Of a stretch of 64,000 nt of DNA, positions 48,313-56,645 are shown piece by piece. A model generated the notes under the pieces. That model was not told where the DNA came from. It worked only from the letters and a program-made list of their open reading frames with translations, and ran no database searches. Source of the stretch: Oscillospiraceae bacterium. GTDB lineage: Bacteria > Bacillota > Clostridia > Oscillospirales > SIG627. The first letter of the stretch is position 1, and each line of letters opens with the position of its first letter. A program made the translations under genes and the position numbers. The DNA lies in contig SVQO01000007.1 in the NCBI GenBank assembly GCA_015065325.1, positions 1-64,000 of the forward strand, written 5' to 3'.

Positions 48313-49031
48313 TGGAAGGGATTATTCATTCTATTGAGAGCCTCGCTGCAGTAGATGGAGAAGGTCTTCGATGCTGCGTGTTTTTTGCCGGGTGTCCTTT
48401 GCGTTGTGCTTACTGTCACAATCCGGATACATGGAAAATGGAAGGTACTCGAATTACACCCGAGACTCTTGTGAAGAAGATTGCTCGTTTCAAAACTTAT
48501 TTTGGTGAAAACGGCGGAGTAACCTTTTCGGGCGGAGAGCCTTTATTGCATGCGGAGTTTCTGTGTGAAACGGTACCCCTTCTGAAGCGTGAGCAAATAC
48601 CCTATATTTTGGATACATCCGGGCAGGTTCTGTTATCGGAAAGTGTTATGTTCCTTTTAAAGGAAGCACAAGGAGTGCTGCTTGATCTGAAGTTTTGGGA
48701 CGATGATTCATACCGTACATATACGGGTGTCGGAATTCAAAGAACCTTGGATATGCTTCACGCATTGAATGAAATTGGTACCAAAACGGTTTTGCGTACG
48801 GTGATAATACCCGAAGTCAATGACACGAAAGAGCATATCGCCGCATATCTTGATCTTTTTCGTGGGATTTCCTGCGTTTCGCGATACGAGCTTTTATCGT
48901 TTCATACAATGGGGTTTTTTAAGTATGAAAAACTCGGAATTAAAAATCCATTTGCGGGGAAGTCTGCGCTCTCTGCGGAAAAACGAATTGAACTGCAGGA
49001 ATTTGCGGATCTTAAAAGAAAAAACGGCTGA
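48312..49031 (+). CDS. pflA: Pyruvate formate-lyase activating enzyme (radical SAM)
   Basis: CPLRCAYCHNPDTW CxxxCxxC motif; FSGGEPLLHAEF; 1-bp overlap with pflB. Confidence 0.97.
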   Translation: MEGIIHSIESLAAVDGEGLRCCVFFAGCPLRCAYCHNPDTWKMEGTRITPETLVKKIARFKTYFGENGGVTFSGGEPLLHAEFLCETVPLLKREQIPYILDTSGQVLLSESVMFLLKEAQGVLLDLKFWDDDSYRTYTGVGIQRTLDMLHALNEIGTKTVLRTVIIPEVNDTKEHIAAYLDLFRGISCVSRYELLSFHTMGFFKYEKLGIKNPFAGKSALSAEKRIELQEFADLKRKNG

Positions 49032-49048
49032 ATTCAGCCGTTTTTTCT
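49020..49048. terminator. Intrinsic terminator
   Basis: aaaacggctgaattcagccgttttttc. Confidence 0.8.
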
Positions 49049-49049
49049 T

Positions 49050-49649
49050 TTACAATACCTTTTTGATTTCTTCCAAGAGATCAGAATATTCATCAAGAGC
49101 AGTTAAATTCGGGTAGTCAGATTTGATTTGCGCAGTGCTACGGAATAAAAAGCCTTTCTTGCTTTCAAGGATCATACCCAGATCATTATAACTGTCTCCT
49201 GCGGCGATCGTGTCAAAACCAATGGATTGAAGAGCCTTGACCGTAGTATATTTGCTCTTTTCAACTCTCATCTTGTAATCGGTAATCTCTCCATCCTCCG
49301 AAACGATCAGTTCGTTGCAAAAAATCGTAGGGTATCCGAGCTTCTTCATTAAAGGAGCCGCAAACTGGGTGAAGGTGTCGCTGATGATAATGACCTGTGT
49401 TAGCGCTTTGAGCTGATCCAAAAACTCTTTTGCGCCTTTCATAGGTTCAATTTTTTCGATGGTATTTTGAATCTCCTTCAGACCTAAACCGTGTTTTTTG
49501 AGGCTTTCGATTCTGTATTTCATTAATTTATCGTAATCGGGTTCGTCCCGGGTTGTTTTCTTTAACTCGGGAATTCCGGTTTCTTCGGCAAAAGCGATCC
49601 AAATCTCAGGAACTAAAACGCCCTCTAAATCCAAACATACAATATTCAT
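49050..49649 (-). CDS. thrH: HAD phosphatase: phosphoserine phosphatase/homoserine phosphotransferase (ThrH-like)
   Basis: MNIVCLDLEGVLVPEIWIAFAEETGIPELKKTTRDEPDYDKLM; AAGDSYNDLGM. Confidence 0.9.
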   Translation of the reverse strand: MNIVCLDLEGVLVPEIWIAFAEETGIPELKKTTRDEPDYDKLMKYRIESLKKHGLGLKEIQNTIEKIEPMKGAKEFLDQLKALTQVIIISDTFTQFAAPLMKKLGYPTIFCNELIVSEDGEITDYKMRVEKSKYTTVKALQSIGFDTIAAGDSYNDLGMILESKKGFLFRSTAQIKSDYPNLTALDEYSDLLEEIKKVL

Positions 49650-49751
49650 AAGTGTTTTCTCCTCTCGCACAAGTGCTTTCAAATAAGCGTCACTATTATA
49701 AAGCAAGGACCGTCATTTTGCAAGAGGTATTTGTAAAAAAAAGAGAAAAAA

Positions 49752-49778
49752 GAGAGCGTTCGCTCTCTTTTTTTCAAA
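49752..49778 (-). terminator. Intrinsic terminator
   Basis: agagagc-gttc-gctctctttttt. Confidence 0.65.
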
Positions 49779-51195
49779 GTTCAAAATGTGCTTTAATTTT
49801 TTCGCAGATAATAAGTGTGTCTTCCTTTTTATCCATCTCACAAAAAACGCGAAGGATAGGTTCTGTTCCGGAAAAACGAATGATTGCCCATCCGCCGCCC
49901 TTGATGAAGATTTTACAACCGTCCAAGTAGGATACGCGATCTATTTCAAAAGGCGCCAGACAAGGAAGCTCTTTTTCTGTAAATAATCTGTGCATCAAGG
50001 CTTCTTTCTTTTCCTGAGAAAAAGCGTAGGATGCTTCTTCCATGTAAGGATTTCCGAATTCATTTCTGATCTTTTGCATCAATTCAGAAAGCTTCAGACC
50101 GGATACTGCAACCATTTCTACCAGTAGCGAGGCGGCATAAACTCCGTCTTTACCTTTGATGTGTCCGGTTACCGTAAGACCGCCTGAGGATTCACCTCCG
50201 ATGACAGCGTTGGATTCAACCATTTTCGCGGAAATATGCTTGAATCCAACGGGGACCTCGTAACACTTTTGTCCGAACTTTTCCGCGATGGCGTCCATTC
50301 TGTGAGTCGTTGCGAGATTCCTGACGCAAGGACCAACCCAGCCCTTGTATTTGAGCAAATAGTAATACAAAAGAACCAAAATGTCGTTGGGATGCAGATA
50401 ATTTCCTTGATCGTCGATTACACCGAGACGGTCTGCATCTCCGTCGGTAGCGAGACCAAGATCAAAGCCGCCGTCCAAAACGTAGGTTTTCAGCATATTC
50501 AGACGGTCGTCGGAAGGAGCCGGCATTTTTCCTCCGAAAAGTGTATCATGCTCTGCGTGGATAATATCAAGCTGACAACGGCAGGTTGTCAGAATGGTAT
50601 TTAACGCGGTTCCGCTGACACCGTACATCGGATCAAGAACGATGCGAAGCTGTGCTTCACGGATTTTATTGGTATCTACTTTTTCGATGATATCGTCGAT
50701 GTATTCATTCATCGGGTAGAATTCTGTTACAAACCCGGATTCCAGAGCTTTTTCGTAGGGGATCGCTTGGATTTTGAGGTTTTTACGTTCCAGTTCCTCG
50801 GCGTAACGCTCAATATCTTTGGTTTGTAATTCATCAGCATCCTTCCCTCCGGCTGTGAAAACCTTAATGCCGTTGTAGAGAGAAGGGTTATGGCTTGCGG
50901 TTACCATCAGACCGTAAGGAAAATCGTGCTTTTCTACGTAGTTCATAATTAAGGGGGTGGGAACGCTCCTGCATACGAAATAGCAATGGATACTTTCGGC
51001 TGCAAACACTTCACAGATCCATTTTACGGTTTCTTTGGATAAAAATCTTCGATCGTAACCGATTACGATGCCCTTCTTTTCATTGTTTTCAGCCTTCATT
51101 TTGTTGGCCATTGCTTTGGCGAACAGTTGAATATTAGCCTTTGTAAATTCGTCGCCGATGATAGCTCTCCAGCCACCTGTTCCAAATTTGATCAT
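49774..51195 (-). CDS. Phosphoglucomutase/phosphomannomutase family protein
   Basis: MVTASHNPSLYNGIKVF catalytic Ser loop; LATDGDADRLGVID metal loop; GGESSGGL; RFSGTEPILRVF. Confidence 0.96.
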   Translation of the reverse strand: MIKFGTGGWRAIIGDEFTKANIQLFAKAMANKMKAENNEKKGIVIGYDRRFLSKETVKWICEVFAAESIHCYFVCRSVPTPLIMNYVEKHDFPYGLMVTASHNPSLYNGIKVFTAGGKDADELQTKDIERYAEELERKNLKIQAIPYEKALESGFVTEFYPMNEYIDDIIEKVDTNKIREAQLRIVLDPMYGVSGTALNTILTTCRCQLDIIHAEHDTLFGGKMPAPSDDRLNMLKTYVLDGGFDLGLATDGDADRLGVIDDQGNYLHPNDILVLLYYYLLKYKGWVGPCVRNLATTHRMDAIAEKFGQKCYEVPVGFKHISAKMVESNAVIGGESSGGLTVTGHIKGKDGVYAASLLVEMVAVSGLKLSELMQKIRNEFGNPYMEEASYAFSQEKKEALMHRLFTEKELPCLAPFEIDRVSYLDGCKIFIKGGGWAIIRFSGTEPILRVFCEMDKKEDTLIICEKIKAHFEL

Positions 51196-51208
51196 AAATT
51201 CCTCACTT

Positions 51209-53557
51209 TCATTGTTTCAACGGCACATATAGAACCGTATTAATCGGTCGTACCATTCCAACTGTACTGCCGGTAGATGTAGAGGGGAGGCTAAGCTCCG
51301 TAAAACTTCCGTTTTGAACCATGCCGAGCATTGCAGATCCTCCGCCGTCAACGTTCATTAAGAACTGCATGTCCGGTATGAGTGTGCGTGCGATCAAGCA
51401 CATTTCAGAATAATCTGCGCCGTCAGAATCTGATGTTCTTCCTGAAAAAACAAGGATTATAAGCTCTCCGCTTTTTGTGATTCCGATAGCGGTGCGAGGA
51501 TGCTTCGCCAGGGTATGCAACGCCGATTCCTGCGTTTGACGAGATAAAGGAGAGGTCCATCCATCTTCGTAAAACCATTTATCCATATGGTCGCCGTCGC
51601 AAAGTCCGATACCATCAAGGATCAGGGATAGTCCGCCGCCGTATGCCCATTTGACTCCGTTCCATTCCTTGGAATCTACTCCTTCGGGGGCATCAAGCTT
51701 GACTTGTACACTTACGCTTTTTGTTTCGTAATATCCTCGTTCATTTTTTATAAGCCCAAGCGAATTACAAAGTTTTTCGCCGAGCTCTTTTTCAAGAGAA
51801 ATTACAACCCCCATACCGGGAAGCAGCACGTCACCGTCTCGGATAGCGGTAATCCGTTCCTGAATCAAAACAAAATTGACGCGTTCTTTCCCAACCGCTT
51901 TGCGATATGTTTCTCTGTCTGCATCTTCGTCCGATAAGGAAATATAGGGAGTATAAATACAAACGGGTGCTTGAGGCTTATCATCCTTTGGATCTACATT
52001 TTCCTTATCCCATGACAGAGTGTTACCGTTGATTGAAAGTTGCCCGCCTCCAAGTCTGAAGTTGAAGAACAAAAATTCTCCGTTTTCCTTTAATGCGATA
52101 CACGTTTTACGGAAAAGAGGAAACGTTTCGATCCTTTTGCCGTTGCGATACTCCAAGAGGTAATCCAAATGTCCTGCATCAACTTCAGACATTTCGTCTA
52201 TCCTGTCTTGACGCAGAGTGTTATACAGAGTTGCAAGCTTGGGCGTTAAAAAGAATAAAAAGTTTGATACGATTCCGGTGCCATCTTGCTTCTCTTGGCG
52301 AATTTTTTCGCGGAGGGATGTTTTTTTTCCGCAGGGGAGAACTCCTGCGCCGTCGCTGTTTTTGATGCATACGCCATGCACGAGGATTTTTCCCTTGATT
52401 CCTTCGGTTTCACTTTCGGTAAAGGTCTTGTGAAAATATCTGCAGTTTGAAAAGCTCTCAAGGTGCTCTTTGATAGCTCGAGCTCGCAGAAAATCGTACT
52501 GTTCAAGAGTGATTTTTTCGTTTGGCAAGTCGTTTAACGATAAATTTTCATCAAGTGGCGCGTTTGGGTCTGTTTCGTAAATGTTGAAAAAGCAATGAGG
52601 ATAACGGTTATAAAGCTCCTTTGTTGAAAGAGAATAGATTTGATCACCGTATTTTTTTGCAAGCTTTGCAAGAATTAAATAAGAAAGCCTTGTTTTTTTT
52701 GTTATAGGAACGTTTTCCACGATAGAAAAGCCGCTGGGAACGAATATTGCAGCTTCTCTTACAATGCCGAGTTGACCGGCTACGGCGCAAGCGTGGTATC
52801 CCTTCGGAATGCAGAAAATTCCGCAAGGAATTTGTAGTTTGCGTGCATCCAGCAGTCCGCTTTCTCCAAAAATAAGAAGAGAGCATTGTTTGATGTTGTA
52901 ATCATTCCTCTCGGAAACAAGCTTACCATTTTCCAAGGAAACGGTATTGATCTCGGGTTCTTTTAAAAGCGAAGTTAAGAGGGGAGGAGAGGGTAAGCCG
53001 TATTCTGCATTTGCAGACGTAATATAAACGATCTTTTTGTTTTGATAAACCGATGTGGATAAAACCTGTTTCATAGTTGCAAACAAGTTCGGCTCCGTAA
53101 TTGCAACAAAAATCGTATTTTTGTCAGCACAGTATTTTTCAATCAGGTCCCGTTGGTCAGTGCAATTATCAAAACTCAGAGGGCGGCTTTCTTCGGAAAA
53201 TATTTCCCAAAGCTTAATGAAAGTGTTTACTCCGAAGATTTCCTCGCGTATGTCTGTTACGAACCGATATATTTCTTCGATAGAATAATCGTCAAAGTTT
53301 TTTAGCGTTTCCAGTGAAAAGAGGGAAGAAATTTTTTTCTTATATTCATAATGCTTTTCTTTCGAGATCAAACCGCGGGTTTCCAAAAGCTCAGCGGTCG
53401 TGTCGGAAATGATCGTGCTTTTTCTGCCTTTTTTCGCGAAGGTAATATGTACATCGCGATAAATAAAGCAATAGTACAGAACGTCGCCGATAAAGTCTTT
53501 TCTGTAATAGGATCCTGCTCTTCTGTCAGAGCGTTGCAAAACAAGTTCTTTTGTCAT
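51209..53557 (-). CDS. Phosphodiester glycosidase (NAGPA)-like domain protein with large uncharacterised N-terminal region
   Basis: C-terminal RTAIGITKSGELIILVFSGR...MNVDGGGSAMLG typical of NAGPA/DUF2233; internal start MTKELVLQRSD preceded by ggggaagg. Confidence 0.7.
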   Translation of the reverse strand: MTKELVLQRSDRRAGSYYRKDFIGDVLYYCFIYRDVHITFAKKGRKSTIISDTTAELLETRGLISKEKHYEYKKKISSLFSLETLKNFDDYSIEEIYRFVTDIREEIFGVNTFIKLWEIFSEESRPLSFDNCTDQRDLIEKYCADKNTIFVAITEPNLFATMKQVLSTSVYQNKKIVYITSANAEYGLPSPPLLTSLLKEPEINTVSLENGKLVSERNDYNIKQCSLLIFGESGLLDARKLQIPCGIFCIPKGYHACAVAGQLGIVREAAIFVPSGFSIVENVPITKKTRLSYLILAKLAKKYGDQIYSLSTKELYNRYPHCFFNIYETDPNAPLDENLSLNDLPNEKITLEQYDFLRARAIKEHLESFSNCRYFHKTFTESETEGIKGKILVHGVCIKNSDGAGVLPCGKKTSLREKIRQEKQDGTGIVSNFLFFLTPKLATLYNTLRQDRIDEMSEVDAGHLDYLLEYRNGKRIETFPLFRKTCIALKENGEFLFFNFRLGGGQLSINGNTLSWDKENVDPKDDKPQAPVCIYTPYISLSDEDADRETYRKAVGKERVNFVLIQERITAIRDGDVLLPGMGVVISLEKELGEKLCNSLGLIKNERGYYETKSVSVQVKLDAPEGVDSKEWNGVKWAYGGGLSLILDGIGLCDGDHMDKWFYEDGWTSPLSRQTQESALHTLAKHPRTAIGITKSGELIILVFSGRTSDSDGADYSEMCLIARTLIPDMQFLMNVDGGGSAMLGMVQNGSFTELSLPSTSTGSTVGMVRPINTVLYVPLKQ

Positions 53558-53664
53558 AATCCTTCCCCAATGTAAATTTGAATTGACATTATAACACCGT
53601 TTTTCTGAAAAATCAACCGAAACTTCTTTTACAAGAAAAAGAAATGATCGGCTTTTACATAAGA

Positions 53665-53697
53665 AAAGGTCTTGTCGAGTTGGCAAGACCTTTAAAA
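53665..53697 (-). terminator. Terminator at end of aspS-gatCAB operon
   Basis: aaaggtcttg-tcgagttgg-caagaccttt. Confidence 0.7.
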
Positions 53698-53699
53698 AT

Positions 53700-55145
53700 T
53701 TAGTCGATTTTATTGATAGCATCAATCAGCAAGGTTCTAAGCTCTTGGGGATTGCAATTTCCGCGAAGCTCTTTCATGCACTTTCCAAACAACGCCATCA
53801 AAGCCTTTTCTTTGCCTCCTTTGAAGTCGGCAACGGCTTTGGGATCGGATGCGATGGCAGCTTGGATAACCTTGTCAACCAATCCGGTATCGGTGGAAAT
53901 GATCAAACTGTTCTCTTTTGCGTAAGCTTCGGGATCAAGCCGGCTATCGTCGAACATAACGTCCAGGATTTTACGACCGTTGGGTCGGCTTACTTTTCCG
54001 TCAGCAACGAGCTTAATCAGCTTGCCAAGCGTTTCACCGTTGAGTTTCAGCATATCGTAGGTCATCTGGCGAGCGTTCAGCGTCTTCATTACGTCGGAGA
54101 TCATCCAATTCGCCGCGTCCTTTGCGTTGCCGCAGACCTTCATCGCACCCTCAAAGCACTCGCAAAGTGCAATGCTTTCACAAAGTCGCTTAGCATCGTA
54201 CTCGGTCAGAGCATATTCTTCTGTATAACGGGCGAGTTTGGTTTCGGGAAATTCGGGAAGGGAAGCCTTGATTTTCTCAAACCAAGTATCATCGATTACA
54301 ACGGGCATAATATTCGGGTCTGGGAAGTAGCGGTAATCGCCTGCCGTTTCCTTTGTACGCATCGCAAAGCTTTTTCCCTTGATGTCGTCCCAGCGCCTGG
54401 TTTCTTGTACCAAAACCTCAGTTCCGTTTTCAACTGCATCAATGTGGCGCGCAGTTTCGTATTCGATGGCGCGTTTAATTGCTTCAATGGAGTTCATATT
54501 CTTGATCTCCGTGCGCACGCCGTATTCCGTTGCACCTTCGGGGCGTACAGACAGGTTTACGTCACAGCGCATCGTGCCGTGTGCCATTTCGCATTCTGCA
54601 ACTCTGGCGTAACGAAGCAAGGTTTTCAACCTGTCCAGATAAGCTTCAACCTCGTCGGCGGAGGAGAGGTCAGGCTGGCTTACGATCTCAATCAGCGGGA
54701 CGCTGGTTCTGTTGAAATCCACGTGCGTCGTTCCTTCGCGAATATCGTGAACCAACTTACCCGCATCTTCTTCCATATGGATTTGTTTGATTCGGATGCC
54801 CTTTTTTCCGTCCTTCGTTTCGATCTCTACGAGGCCGTTGACAGCAACGGGAGAAAACCACTGGGTGGTTTGGAAAGCCGCAGGAAGGTCGGGATAGTAA
54901 TAGCTCTTCTTATCAAAGGTAGTAGTGCGGTTGATATGACAGTTCAGCATCATACCGGCTTTCATACCAAAATCAACTACGCGCTTATTGACAATGGGAA
55001 GCATACCGGGCATACCGCAGCATGCTGGGCATACGTGGGTATTGGGCTCAGCTCCGTAGGAATGTGCAGAGCAGGAGCAGAAAATTTTTGAGTCGGTTGC
55101 AAGTTCTACGTGAACTTCAAGACCGATGACGGTTTCGTAACGCAT
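53700..55145 (-). CDS. gatB: Asp-tRNA(Asn)/Glu-tRNA(Gln) amidotransferase subunit B
   Basis: MRYETVIGLEVHVELATDSKIFCSC; HVCPACCGMPGMLPIVN; KSYYYPDLP; RTSVPLIEIVSQPDL; TRRWDDIKGKSFAMRTKETAGDYRYFPDP. Confidence 0.97.
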   Translation of the reverse strand: MRYETVIGLEVHVELATDSKIFCSCSAHSYGAEPNTHVCPACCGMPGMLPIVNKRVVDFGMKAGMMLNCHINRTTTFDKKSYYYPDLPAAFQTTQWFSPVAVNGLVEIETKDGKKGIRIKQIHMEEDAGKLVHDIREGTTHVDFNRTSVPLIEIVSQPDLSSADEVEAYLDRLKTLLRYARVAECEMAHGTMRCDVNLSVRPEGATEYGVRTEIKNMNSIEAIKRAIEYETARHIDAVENGTEVLVQETRRWDDIKGKSFAMRTKETAGDYRYFPDPNIMPVVIDDTWFEKIKASLPEFPETKLARYTEEYALTEYDAKRLCESIALCECFEGAMKVCGNAKDAANWMISDVMKTLNARQMTYDMLKLNGETLGKLIKLVADGKVSRPNGRKILDVMFDDSRLDPEAYAKENSLIISTDTGLVDKVIQAAIASDPKAVADFKGGKEKALMALFGKCMKELRGNCNPQELRTLLIDAINKID

Positions 55146-55149
55146 CTTA

Positions 55150-56337
55150 TTATCCCTCCTGTTCAATGATTTGTGCCAAGCAAAGTAGTTTTCCTTCTTC
55201 AAAGGCATCGGCAATGAATTGCACGCCGCCTGCTACGAGAGCAGGAAGTCCGGTAATCGACGCAGGAGCGGTGAATTTGTTTTCCTCGTAACACAGCGTC
55301 AGGTTTTCCTTTACATCCTCAACTGAGTAAGATGTTTTAGACGTAGCGGGGAGTAAAACTGCATCGTAAGATTTGAAAAGCAAGGCGAATTTCTCGGAAA
55401 TCACGCGTCTGATTCGCAAGGATTTATCGTACTGCTTCATGTAGTTTTTGTCTGAAAGAGTTTCAGATCCGAAAAGAATGCAGGTCTTGATCAGATCACC
55501 GAAAGCCTCGGTGCGGCTGTTGGTATAAAGCTCGTCAAGATTGGTGAAATTCTGAGTACGGTAGCCGTATTTTACGCCGTCAAAGCGTGAAACGTTGTTG
55601 CAGGTCTCAGCGCTCATGAGAATATTCCAAGCAACTCTTGCGGCGGCAATCTCATCGCTGTTGATTTCAACGACTTCAACTCCGCTTTTCTTCAATGCTT
55701 CAATTGTTAAGTAGATACTTTTCTGTACATCTGCTTCAGCTTCAGCAATGAAATCCTTCAGTACGGCAACTTTTGCAGCCTTTTTTTCTTTATTGATCGA
55801 AATACAAGCATCTTCAGAAAGACTGGTTCCGTCCTTATCGTCGTGATGAGCGATCACAGACAAGATCTCGCGGACGGTGTCGGTTGTTTCTGCGCAAATT
55901 CCCACGGTATCACCGGAGGAAGCAACGCCTACAAGACCAAAACGCGACACGGTACCGTAAGTCGGTTTCAGATATACAAGACCGCTCTGGGCAGCCCCTC
56001 TGCGGGGAGCGCCGTTGGCGTCAAGACAGAGGGCGGCGAGGACCTCTCCGTCTTTTACTAGCTCGCAGGGAGCGTAAACAAGCTTCCCATCCTTTTCGGT
56101 AGCGCCCTTATAGCAGGTTTCGCCCAAAAGGTCGATGGCAAATTCGCCAACCTTTGCTTTTCCGCCGAGTGCAAAGCCTGAGTTACTCAGGAGAGTAAAT
56201 ACCTCTGCATCAAACAGACTCATATAGCCGTCCAGCATTTTTGAACCCGCGGTGGTGGGAAGACTCTTGGTTAAAAAGAGGTCGTCAAGAGCAACGGTCT
56301 TTTCTTTTTTTTCACCTTTTGCAAGATAAAGCTCCAT
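55150..56337 (-). CDS. gatA: GatA-like amidase-fold subunit lacking catalytic residues (pseudo-amidase)
   Basis: TTAGSKMLDGY, LKPTYGTVSRFGLVGVASSGDTVG and NVSRFDGVKYGYRT align with GatA, but catalytic Lys, cis-Ser and Ser motifs are replaced; strong RBS aaggagg before ATG. Confidence 0.85.
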   Translation of the reverse strand: MELYLAKGEKKEKTVALDDLFLTKSLPTTAGSKMLDGYMSLFDAEVFTLLSNSGFALGGKAKVGEFAIDLLGETCYKGATEKDGKLVYAPCELVKDGEVLAALCLDANGAPRRGAAQSGLVYLKPTYGTVSRFGLVGVASSGDTVGICAETTDTVREILSVIAHHDDKDGTSLSEDACISINKEKKAAKVAVLKDFIAEAEADVQKSIYLTIEALKKSGVEVVEINSDEIAAARVAWNILMSAETCNNVSRFDGVKYGYRTQNFTNLDELYTNSRTEAFGDLIKTCILFGSETLSDKNYMKQYDKSLRIRRVISEKFALLFKSYDAVLLPATSKTSYSVEDVKENLTLCYEENKFTAPASITGLPALVAGGVQFIADAFEEGKLLCLAQIIEQEG

Positions 56338-56348
56338 TTTTTACCTCC

Positions 56349-56630
56349 TTATTCTACGACACGGGGGACGCACCAGTATCCCTCGTCGGTGTCAACTGCA
56401 CCTTTTTGCAGATCTTCTCTTTGGAATTTTTGATCGATCACGTCTTCACGGACCACGGTCTCAATGGGACACACGTGAACCATTCTTTCAACGTTTTCCG
56501 TGTCAATATTATTTAATACTCCAAGCTCTTCGTCACGCTTTGCAAAGAAAGCAATAACGGATGCTTTCTGTTCTTCGTTTAAAGAAAGCTGGTTGAGCAT
56601 TGCAAGTTTTCTTAAAGTTTCTCTATCCAT
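56349..56630 (-). CDS. gatC: Asp-tRNA(Asn)/Glu-tRNA(Gln) amidotransferase subunit C
   Basis: MDRETLRKLAMLNQLSLNEEQ...DTDEGYWCVPRVVE C-terminal signature. Confidence 0.93.
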   Translation of the reverse strand: MDRETLRKLAMLNQLSLNEEQKASVIAFFAKRDEELGVLNNIDTENVERMVHVCPIETVVREDVIDQKFQREDLQKGAVDTDEGYWCVPRVVE

Positions 56631-56645
56631 TTTCGTTCTCCAATA

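Noticed and set aside
53745-55091. 448-aa + strand ORF opposite gatB
   Set aside because: Antisense shadow of a clearly coding gatB frame; Cys/Phe/His-rich nonsense composition and no family resemblance.
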